The notes below the pieces were generated by a model, which had not been told where the DNA came from, ran no database searches, and worked only from the letters and a program-made list of their open reading frames with translations. From Daphnia carinata (taxonomy: Eukaryota; Arthropoda; Branchiopoda; Diplostraca; Daphniidae), in NCBI RefSeq assembly GCF_022539665.2, contig NC_081337.1, forward strand, positions 2,456,679 through 2,520,678: a stretch of DNA of 64,000 nt. Reading direction: 5' to 3'. Of this stretch, positions 47,700 through 58,389 are shown in pieces. The translations under genes were made by a program, and so were the position numbers. Position 1 is the stretch's first letter. Every line of letters starts with the position of its first letter.

Positions 47700-48720
47700 T
47701 TAAGAATACCTAGATGTGATAGCCTGCTTCTTCTTTTTCTTGCTTTGCTTGTTTTTCGTGACACCGAGCACCACAGCGCGCCTTCCTTCAGTGTCGGCTG
47801 CTGACTGGGATTCGTCTACGGAATCCACGCTGCTCATGGGGCTAACTGGCGAATTAAAGAAAAACGAATAACATACTTTCTGCCAGTATAAACCACAAAG
47901 TGGTTTATTCAGGATAAAGTCGCCGATATCGGCCAATATTTCTGTACAATCTAGTCCTTCTTTATTGCGAAGAATAGTGACTGCCACGTTCATTTCAAAA
48001 CCAGCCCTGAAATGCGTAAAATAATTTACTTAAGTTCAGTTTTCGTATCATATTGCATTATAAGCTTACGTGATGGCCAATACGTATTGATCTAATGAAT
48101 TTCCTTCACAGGTTGCCCAATCATTTTTGTATCCCATCATGAGGATGTTGGGTTGGACTTTGCCTACTCCTGCGAGGCCGAGCATTGCAGTCACACCCGA
48201 ATGGAGATTCGAATCATCCGCGACGACACAAAATCCTTTGATGTTCGTGAATCGCAGGTACCTATAAGCCTTTTGTTGCAGCTTTGGACGCATATTGTAC
48301 GTTAGCTTTTCCTGTTGCAATTGCAAAAAGATTTTTTACGCCTTATCTTAAAAAAGTCAAGGGAAATGTCGGTTACTTGGACTATGTTCCCGCAGATCAT
48401 CAGCGAATTATTCTTACAAATTAGGTAGGCGAAATTGACTAAAGCAGGGCGGGTATTGGGAAGTCCTGTTAGGACTAAGATCTGTGGCCGGTAGTTCTTG
48501 ACATGTTCTTCAATATGAACAAGTTGTTGAATGCTTGACAGCGCGGCCCTATATGTCTGCGCTTGGGTAGATGATCCCCAGTTAACCTCTAGAAAAAAAG
48601 AAAGCGTAATGTGTTGCATTTTGTATCCCCCATTTTTTGCAAGTAACTCACCTGGTTTGCTGTAAAGAACCAACAGATAATCTTTAAGTATTGCGCTTTT
48701 GATTCAAAAGAATTTAAATG
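47700..48720 (-). pseudogene. Partial, diverged second NKCC copy (C-terminal domain only)
   Basis: Exon-like segments: end of the last membrane exon (about 48715-48656, [11 protein letters not shown]), 48588-48377 ([18 protein letters not shown]), 48311-48070 ([18 protein letters not shown] ... LDQYVLAI) and 48006-47700 (AGFEMNVAVTILRNKEGLDC ... stop). Intron positions match the complete gene. The protein differs from its neighbour at many positions (for example GYKNDWATCEGNS against [13 protein letters not shown]), so it is older than the other fragments here. No N-terminal or membrane exons precede it, and the frame ends in a K-rich tail (QSKKKKKQAITSRYS) instead of the NKCC C terminus. Probably a relic; a short expressed protein cannot be excluded. 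Confidence 0.8.
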
Positions 48721-49497
48721 GCCAATGAAAAGCGTCTATACACGAGATGTCCATAGTTTATTGGCGTCGGGAGAAAATTGGTTTATTCATCTCATTTCCA
48801 TTTGCGTAAAAGAAAAATGGGATTTTTAAAGAGCTGCGTGTTTGACTTAATAAACGAAATGGCAACGCGTAAATCAAACGGGCCTCTCTGATCGTTAAAA
48901 TTCCCTATTTTGCATATTTTTCCCTCTTCGATTTCTTGATTACAGGCCATTTGATTTACGTCACGTTGCCATGGACTAACAAAATAAATTCACCTGTCGA
49001 GAGATGAAACGTCCGGCCTGACCATTTTTTTTTTGTGTGTATTTCTCCCCTTCAACTGGAAGACACAAAGTGCAAATGTCAGTTGGAGAGCGTGTGAAAC
49101 ATCGTACAAAAGAGGGTTGAAATTATTATTTCCCCCAGTAAATTGTACGTGCAGTTAAATAAAGAAATGCTTGTTTACTCCCCTCCCTCTGGTTATTTCG
49201 ATTTTTCATCGTTCAACGCTAGACCGCCACTCTTAAACCGCATCCGGTGTGCCGTTTTCACATTTCCATGCGTGTGTGATTTTTTCTTTCTTTCTCTCAA
49301 AGTTCTAATGTTACCTGATGTTTGAAACCGTTTCCATGTCTGGTGTCATATCCATTGAGGAAAGAGTAGGCCATCGTCCTCAATTGAAGCGCAAAATGGC
49401 GGTGTGACATCTTTCTCTTTTCTTTTTTGTTTTGTTGTGTGGATGTATAAAAAAAGACCTTTATGATATTGACACTTTGGCCTCATTTTCTGTATAG
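48721..49497. other. Spacer or intron upstream of the first visible echinoid exon
   Basis: AT-rich, no supported gene. The first echinoid exon (5' UTR and start codon) should lie upstream of 49498. Several ATG codons occur but none gives a frame that joins the LLAVALIVGVALA exon convincingly. Confidence 0.4.
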
Positions 49498-52400
49498 TTT
49501 TGTTGGCGGTGGCGCTGATTGTCGGTGTGGCGTTGGCTGTGGATGTTCGGGTCGGCGAGGACGTGACGCTCGAGTGCCGTTTCAACCCGGCGCTGATGGA
49601 CAAACGTCACACCTTCTACTGGATCCGCGCCAACATCAAAGAGAAGGACAACGTCGCCATTGGTGACGCAGGTAACGCATATTTTTTACCTGGTGTGTCT
49701 GAGAAACTTTCATTAGCGGGGGTTGAGGGGTTGGGTCATAGAACATACATAAATATTTTAAAGACGTGGCTTGGGGAATATATATTTTTCTTCTATTGAA
49801 GTTGAGAAAAGAGGGACAGACAGCCAGCCCCTTGAAGAATGCATTTATTATATATGAATATGATATTCAGCAAGAGAGGGGGGAGACTCGACAGGAGGAG
49901 TTGTTGGTAGACCAGGTGTTCCACTGCCCTCGAGGGGTTCACTACCAACATTTGATTAAAGGCCATGCCTTTAAGGCATTTTTCATAGAAATTACAACAA
50001 GAAGGGGTACATCATTAACTTAAAAATTGGGGTTTCTTTTCCTATTTCTATAAATAAAATAGCAGAGGAATGTGATGATGATTGGTTTTTGATTGTTTTT
50101 ATTTTTTAAAACTGAAATTTTTAAATTTTCCTTGAAAAATAAACAGAATCAGTTTCAAGCCGGCCGAGGGCCAGTACGACTTGCTGGTGTCTGGTGCCAC
50201 TTACGACCGCGACAATGGCCGTTTCGAGTGCCGCCTCAAGGAACAAGGGACGGGCATTGAATTGCACAGCCAATCAGTGGATCTGGTCGTTCTGGTCCCA
50301 CCGTCCGCTCCCCAAATCAACCCTGTCAGTCCCGTAGCCGTCGAAGGACAACCCACTGAATTGGTTTGTTCCAGCGCTGGAGGCAGTCCCGATCCCGTTT
50401 TAAGGTAAATAAAACCCCCTCCGATTAAATTTTTAAATAGAATTTTAATTTTCAATGTTCAATCGGGCAGATGGTACCGGAAGGGAGAAGCGAATCCGTT
50501 GGAAGGTGCGATAACAAAACCGGGCGGAAGTCGAAGTGTGGCGACGCTATCGACGCTGATGGTCCGACCGGAAAAGGAAGACGATGGCTCCGAGTACCGC
50601 TGTGTGGCCTGGAACCGCGCCATGGACACCAACGACAAGAAAGAAGCCAACGTCGCACTCACTGTCAATTGTAAGTTTTCTTATTTCTTTTAACATTTTA
50701 AAATAGCCCAGCCTGAGGCCATTTTTTAAAATTTTAGATGCTCCGAGAGTGCGTGTCAGTCCTAGCCCTTTGAGCGTCGAACGTGGCGGATCTGTTCAGA
50801 TTCAATGCCAAGTCGATGCCAAACCGGCCGTCTACAGCGTCCGTTGGACTCGATCGGGACGTTTCATCGCCACTAGTTTCAATCATACCTTGCGATCCGT
50901 CAGCCTCGATGATGACGGCGTCTACGTTTGTTCGGCCGATAACGGACTGAGTCAAGTCGGAGAGGCTGAACTGCAATTGGACGTACTCCATCCGCCCGTT
51001 GTGACCGTCAGCGAAGCTCGAAAGGAAGTCGACATTGGGGCCAGCCTCTCCGTCCCTTGCAACGTCTCGGCCAAACCCGCGCCCACCTCCATCGAATGGA
51101 TCAAAGAGGACGACGTTCAATTCAGATCTAATGGTCCAGTTTTGAGACTTAATAGAATCTCAGCCAACGATAATGGCCGTTACGTTTGCCGGGCAACTAA
51201 TACGATCGCATCGGCCGAACGATCTGGCAACGCCACGTTTCAATTGCTCGTCAAACACGAGCCCGGGACGGCCCGCATTTCGCCCGAAGAGCCGATCGCT
51301 GTCGATGAAGCTTCAATCACGTTGACCTGTGTGGCCGATCCGCCCGGCTGGCCGGTGCCTCAATATCGCTGGTGGAAGGCTGGAGCCGAGGGGACCATTT
51401 TAGGCACGTCTTCTGAACTGACGATCCACGTGGCCCGTCAAAACAGCGAAGGCACTTATTATTGCCAGCCGAACAACGACCTGGGCACTGGCGGTTCCAG
51501 TTACGTTCATTTGCGGGTCTTTCAACCGCCCCGCTTCATTGGCCAGTTGCCGCCCGTCTTGCAGAAAAAAGCGCAAGACGCTGATTTTAATGTGACGTGC
51601 TCTGCCCAGGGCAAACCGAAGCCATCCATCACGTTGCTCAAGGACGGAGTCGAGATGTTGCCCGGCAGCAGTTCGGACGCATACGAATGAATGACGGACA
51701 AGTCTGAAGGTCGAAACGCCATCTTTACCGTCCGTTCGACACGACGTTTTCACGGCTCTGAACGTCCGGCTTTGTCTCAATTAACGGCCGATGATCGAGG
51801 TGTTTATACTTGCGCTTTTGAAAATCAAATCCGTCGCATCGAATCCACCTTGACGTTGAAGATCGAACACGCTCCCATTTTGCTGGATCATCGGCCCAAA
51901 GTGGCCTCTAATGTCGGATCGTCCAGCGTCCAGTTGCTGTGCCAAGGGCAGGCCTACCCTCGTCCCAATTTCGAATGGTCTTTACGCGACGTGCCCATCA
52001 TCGGCTGAGGGGGTGATAGCAAATACGAAATGAACGTGACGTCGATGACGGACAACGGTCACGACATCTACCAGGGCATTTTGAGAATTAACGACGTCAA
52101 AGAGTCCGACAACGGCGATTACACTTGCAAAATGTGGAACGCTGAAGGCGAAAATGCGGCCGCCGTCCGTCTGCAAGCGACCAGCGCACCGGAGAATGCG
52201 ACCAATTTGAGAATTGTCCAGTCGGGTTACGATTCGCTGACGCTCGAATGGGACGAAGGATTCAATGGCGGATTTGAAAATACTATTTACACTGTCCTCT
52301 ATCGGGCCGTTTCTTCAAGCAGCGATGCTGGCCAGCAACAAGAAGACGATTGTCAGTATGCAAATCCGTGTGTTATTCGAGGTCTGGAACAGCTGCAATC

Positions 52401-53802
52401 GTACACGTTCCAAGTGCGGGCAGAGAACACGAAAGGCAAGAGCGCGGTGAGCAACGCCTTAACGGCGTCTACCGTCGTCGATCTGTCCCGAATTCCAGAG
52501 CCGAAACAAGTGACGTTCGAGCCCAAAACGAAGACGATCTCGTTCAACGTCAACTCGCAATTGCCTTTGATGGCCATGGTGGAGAGCCGCATCGAAGGCG
52601 ATTGGGCCCTTTCGCAAAAGATTTCCGTCCGATCGCCCGTCAGCCGCGAAGTGCTGGACTTGGTGAAAGATGACGTCGATGATGTCCGCATTAAATTGTG
52701 TCTCGAAATGAACACGACGCTGTGCAGCGAGGCCGTGGTGGCCGTGACGGGTGACCTCATTCAAGAGCCGACCAAGTACATGGTGGCCATCATCGTGGCA
52801 TGCGTCGTTGGGTCCCTCGTCTTGGTTTTGTTCGCCATCTTTTATTGCTATCGGCGCAAACGGGCGCAAAAATTAAAGAAGCTGCTGGAAATGGAGAAGG
52901 CCCATTCGGCCCGTCCGACCATCGGCCAACAGCAACAACAACAGCAGCAACCTCCTCCGCCTTATTACTGTGGCCTGGAGAATAAAGGACGCGATCAAAG
53001 TTTGATGAATACGAGTCACGGCAGTATGCTGGACGATGCGGCCAGCAAGAACGCCCTGTACGCTACCCAAAATGGTTATGGCTACGCCGTGGCCAGCGCT
53101 CAGAATAACGGACATGCCAACGGCGATTGTAAGTCCCATTTTCATTTGATTTATTTTGATTTATTTGAAATAATGGATAAACTTTAAATTAGGGGTCAAT
53201 ATGGCGTACACGGAACACAGTTATTCCAATTCGAACAATGGCGGCTCTGTCAATTCTCAAGACTCTTTGTGGCAGTTGAAATTGGCTAGCCAAAATGGCG
53301 GCGTTGGCGGAGTGAATGGAGGCGATCACCAATTGGGCAATGGAACGCTGCCGGGCAGGTCGTACCACTATGACCCAATGACTCACGGCGGATACGGCGG
53401 ATTCGAAGATTACAGTCACTACCCGCCCAGCACCGGCGATGATTACATGCAGCGCAATAATTACGGCGTCGTGACGGCCAATGGAGATCCTTACGCTGCC
53501 GTCCATAAAAATGGCAAACGCATGGAACATCTCGGTATAGTCTTTTCTTATTTCATTCACGTGAACGATGACGCTGATTTTTTAAAAATTTGTTCTTAGA
53601 ATCAACATATCACAACGTGAGTGGCTTGCCAGATCCCTACATGGAGGCCGAACCGGAGGAGATGAAACAGCAACAACAACAGGGGCAACAACAAATGGCG
53701 CCACCGCAGCACATTTCCCTCTCGTTCGACGAATCGCTCGAGAGTGGCTACTCGACGCCCAATTCGCGGAATCGCAGAGTCATCCGCGAGATCATCGTCT
53801 AG
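49498..53802 (+). CDS. ed: Echinoid-like Ig/FnIII cell adhesion protein (fuller copy, interrupted by two TGA codons)
   Basis: Echinoid is a homophilic adhesion receptor of adherens junctions. Exons 49498-49671, 50147-50404, 50471-50670, 50738-53128, 53193-53513 and 53600-53802. The first visible exon starts in a hydrophobic LLAVALIVGVALA stretch (end of a signal peptide; the start codon exon was not found). Seven Ig domains follow, with Cys pairs such as LECRF/FECRL, LVCSS/YRCVA and IQCQV/YVCSA. Then come FnIII (LQSYTFQVRAEN), a second FnIII-like segment, the membrane segment YMVAIIVACVVGSLVLVLF (from 52776), a basic stop-transfer, a polyGln tail and R-E-I-I-V. In-frame TGA codons lie at 51688-51690 (Ig6) and 52006-52008 (Ig7). 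The 49671/50147 junction is one base out of frame. The fifth intron has a GC donor (53514). Identity is secure; whether a full protein is made is doubtful. Confidence 0.85.
49672..50146 (+). other. Echinoid intron with a hairpin
   Basis: 475-bp intron, long for this gene (the others are 60-90 bp). Inverted repeat TGTTGGTAG at 49902-49910 and CTACCAACA at 49942-49950, 31 nt apart. The right arm region contains GGTTCACTACC, which resembles a Pol III B box, but no matching A box or tRNA fold was found. An insertion is possible. Confidence 0.45.
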
Positions 53803-56800
53803 AGAAGATGCTAATATTATTATTTCTTTATAAAGATTTACGATTATTAGATGTTGTACAACTCCCTTCGTCTCCCTCTCTCGCATCGATCTAATTTCAA
53901 ATCAGAAGTGAATGACCTGACAACGTTTTCGCCGTGTGTGCCAAAACACCTTTCGAGGTTTTACCATTTAACGGAGCGACGACAATCATCACCATTTTCA
54001 TCACCTCTGATGGCCGCCATCTTTTTTGGTTGATTGGCTAAAACGAAAAACAAATTTTCCCTATTTGGTTTTTATATTTCTTGAAATAACAAATAAGAAT
54101 TGAGTTTGGATTGTGATAGGAAGGCTCATAGAAGGATATTCATGTGCTGCCCTCTAGTGGGGAATGGGGGAATTTGCCTGCCTGTTATTTGTTCTGTCGC
54201 CATTTTGATCTCGCTGAAGGAAAAACAAAAACGGAAAGAAGGGAATACTGATCAGTTAGAGGTCGTGTTATAAATAGTTAATAAATAATGAAGTTCTGTT
54301 TGATTTTCATAAAAGCGATGGCATAACCGACAACAAATTCATTTTCGAAAAAAAAAAATTAAAATTAAAAAAAAAAATGTGCGATGTTTTATTCGAATGT
54401 CGCCATCATCGACTAGTTATACAATATTTTTTGTGTTTGTTTTCTAATTGTTTTGTGACTATTTCCGTTCAAGCGTCGTGTACATAAGAAACAGCATTGT
54501 CCATCCTCCTGAAGTTACCCCCTCATCCTTCCCGAATGTCTTAAAAAAAACTCGTTTTTGTACATAGGACGTGAGAAGAAATATTGCAATTCAAACAGAG
54601 GATTTCTTTTAGTGAAATTCATCGCAACTCTGTACTTCTCGATGCATGCCAATTTTTTCTCTCCATTCCTTAATGTTTTTTTTAAAGGTTTTGTCTCCTT
54701 TCTTGTTTTCTCCCGGAGACATTAATGGACACAAAAATGAACAATTATCAACGGACGAATGCTCAAATTGCTTCCTTCCAAACGTGAACCCTCGTGCTGC
54801 TGTTTTCTTTCCACCATATTTTTTTTACAACATGTCCATCTGTTTTGACCCTAGTTTTTTCCCCTCTGTTTTCTGCGTCTTATTTTTACGTTGTTGTACA
54901 GTTTTTCTATTTGTAAAGTTGATTCATAAAAAAAAGAAAAACAAGAATAAATGCCGTAGAAGCAACTTAGACTTTAAATAATTCAATAAAGTCTGGTGCA
55001 GATTAATGCAACTGAAGACTACTGAAAAGGGAAGCGTTTGAGATGAATTTGAAAGTAATATTTGAATCAGATTCTTAGTAAATTTGTTGATTGGTTAAGA
55101 TTTTCTGTATGTGATTCATACTTCGCGCGCTTAGAAAAGCCTAGCCCTCTGGCGTCTTTTTGGTCAACTATTTTCGCACAACGATGCCATATCTAGATTT
55201 TCAAAAATGTTGTTCGAAATAAGAACATCTGGCAATGCCCCAGCGACTTCCGTCCTTGCCAAGTGGAATGAGTCATTGGAAATGTGTAGAAATGGCGACT
55301 TGTTCTAGCCTTCTTAAATCTGAAATTCGGTACATTGAGGCGCGTGTACTTCTTATTAATTTTCGACATGTGGATTTTAATTTTCATAATCGTTTTTAGT
55401 TGTGCTGTTGTAGCATATAATCAGCATAAAATTAGAAAATTACAAACATTTCCAAATTAAAGACAATTCCATTGGAAGGGAAAGATTTTGATGAGCACAC
55501 GTGCGGGGAACCCTAAATCTAATTGCTGAAATGTGTAGTGCATTAAGTAAAGAAGAGGATAGCAGTACATTGCCAAAACCCGTAAATCTTTTGGTTAAAC
55601 ATAATCTACAAATTCAATGATGAGTGAAAGAGGTAATATGGAAATAACTAAATTTGCTAATCAAAATTCCAGAAATTCTTTTCATAGAAATGTTTAACAA
55701 GAAATGGATTGATATCCAAAAGTGATGTGATGTGCCCTGTAGTAACTGATTTGTGAATTTGAACTGCAATAAAGCAGCATCTAGTTCGAAGGGATTTACA
55801 AGATATCTGCTCGCTTAAGGCAAACATTAGCTGAAGTATTAGCTTTAGGGACACGTTTAGGTAAGAATAGTAAGTTAAAGACAAATGAGGCTTAAGATTT
55901 TAATCTAACTCCTGGAATTTTTCATGCTTCACCTTCGTTTACTCTAACCTTTTTTTCTCCCTGTTGTAATTCAGTTTAAAATCTTGAAGTAGTTTATGTC
56001 GTTTTGGATTTGAGTCCAACTGTCTAGAGGGAAATTTTCTTTCCGAAGATGATCATTTCACCCTAGAGTAGTCCAACACTCATGTTTCAAAAACTTTGTC
56101 ATGTGCCTCTCCCAAGCAGTGCATGTTGCCTTAAAGTAGAGTGTGTAATCTAAGCAATGTCTCTTTGTTTTTCAGAGAACCGAGGAGAGTGGTAACTCTT
56201 TAATGGCTGATTTCTATTGACTGATTTCGCAGCACTTTCATACAGCTGATTGCTGCAGAACACAGGGAATGTGCAGAAGTATTGTAATCCATCAGGGTTT
56301 AAAGTAAGACATTCATTTGCCTTTTTTGAGAATGCCAATCTATATTTGTGTAACACTACAATAGTTTTATCTATTTCATTAAGCCCAATTTTCTATTTTT
56401 TCCATTAAGTTTATTAGTAGTTAACCATGTCTCATTTCCTACTTCTTTGATAACGAGTTTTTTTACTTAATGCGAGTAATAACTTCCTCCTCTTACCTAG
56501 GCAAAGTGCCCAGTAAAACTAGAAATGGCTGAGGAGCTCTATATGTAGGCAGATGCATGGCAGAAAGCTTCGTATTCAAAACTGCGCCGATTTTTATATT
56601 CAGAACGCCTATCAGGTCGAAAATGAGACAAGTGAGTTATATGAATCACATATTGATTAAATTCCAAACAAATCTAGAGAAAGCATACCTTGGATATTGA
56701 ATCTTTTGTTAAAGATAATTGTTTAAACTCCCCACATTGTGAGACAAGGGTGTGTACTTGGAAGAACGTTAATGTGCATAATTATCTCTGTTGATTTATA

Positions 56801-56994
56801 ATCTTGCGTACTGTTAACTGACAATGACTTGTTGAACGTAAAAATATTGGATACTAACTATATTTAAGATTCTGTTGGACTCTGGTACACAGGTCACTTC
56901 TAAAAATTTTTTCGAACATTTCCATTATTATCGTGGCTATTTAGTAATTGCTTTGTTAACTGCCAATTATGTTTGGCTTCTGTTTTTTCTTTAG
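53803..56994 (+). repeat. E block, copy 4: echinoid 3' UTR and downstream sequence
   Basis: Sequence directly after the echinoid stop. AATAAA signals at 54280, 54946 and 54985 suggest the UTR ends within about 1.2 kb. The rest is homologous to 3300-5200. The MAEELL frame at 56525 is broken by a 2-bp deletion (reads M-A-E-E-L-Y-M-stop). The minus frame at 55657-55884 is open; the plus frame equivalent to 3407-3661 is shifted by a lost T near 55276. No gene. Confidence 0.6.
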
Positions 56995-58389
56995 GCCATC
57001 TAAACTGATATTACGACCCATTCAAGTTTACAGCGTCCATCAGGATACCGTCGCTTCAGGTAGAAATGTAGACGTTCGCGCATCCGTTGACCTCACTTTA
57101 AACCTACAGCAAAAGTAAGGCAATAATTACTTAAATAATAAAGATAACAATCACCAGTAGAACTTCCGTAGTGTCATTTCATTGCATTTTTTTGCAGGTT
57201 TCCAGAGTGCTATGTTTACCTTTTCGAAGAGAATTCTCGGACACAGAAATGTTACATGACCAAACGAAGTACTCTTTCTTTTTCTTTCACGTCATTCTTT
57301 GTATTTTAGTCTAAATGTTTTCTATCTTTACAACCCACATTTAGATATGTCAAATTCCGCACACAGCTGTGAAATTCTACCAAACCAGTCGATGGTAAGA
57401 ATAAAAGATGAGAAAAAGTAGCTTAAGAGCAGTCTGGTCCAAAATTTGTTTCATGTGTGTTGAAATTCACCTGTAGTACGGACGATGACTTACCGGCGCT
57501 GGATTCGGAATCCGTATGTGACATTAATATTGCCAGCTTGGATTAACATGGCGATATGTCAGGTATTTACATAAATTTTAAATAGTTGTGGTCTCTTAAA
57601 GGTTGACGTATCATTTTCTGCAAAAGCAGGTGGAAATGTTAAATTTCTATACGAAGCGGATCCCTGTTTTTTTCTGCTGGACTTGTGATGTAAATCAGCG
57701 GGAAACTTCGTCGCGATTGGATCGAAATGATAAGGTTAGTAACCCTATTCTGATCAGTCACCTTATTACGCGGTTGCATTTGATAGTAAACCTGATTAGG
57801 GAACTGTTTGAAGTCAATTTTTAAAGGTTGCTTTCTTATTCTAAAACCCCTGTTTTCCGTCGTTGTGCGCGAGAAATCGTTAAATTTTGTGGCGTGTTGG
57901 GATCTTTATCTGTTGTAAATAATGATACCGCGTTCGAAGTTACTTTGAGGTTAGAGAATGCTATCGAGCACCTATAGATCAGCATTATCTGATGGCCCAA
58001 GTAAATGTATCCATTTGATGCAGCCGCAGCTTTTCACACGAAATAATCGTTTTTTTTGCGAGGCCAAATTATGTTTGGCCATTTATTTTTGCCACAATTA
58101 ATGAGTTAGTAAAATGAATTGGAAAAGAAAATGTGTCACCTGCGAGTTTGCTAACATAACGGCTTTTCACATACGCACAAGTGTGATTGAAGTCAACTTT
58201 ATTCAAAAAAAAGTCAGAAATTCTATTTGAAATTCAATTTCCAGTCTATAGTGTATTGGACTAACTTGTTTATCAGGTTATATAATAATGTCCATAGTAA
58301 AAAAAAATTGTGACTACAGCCTTTCGTTGGATGTTGTTAGATTTCTGGATTAGGTTCACAGCTATGGATTTCAACATCGTTTTTGTTTA
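56995..58389. repeat. P block, copy 5, and 3' flank of KA7
   Basis: Full-length P block, very similar to 5201-6400, then KA7 3' flank from about 58150. The hairpin near 58062 is present. No gene. Confidence 0.6.

Noticed and set aside
49938-49950. tRNA-derived SINE from a B-box-like motif
   Set aside because: No A box at suitable spacing, no tRNA fold and no target-site duplication seen.
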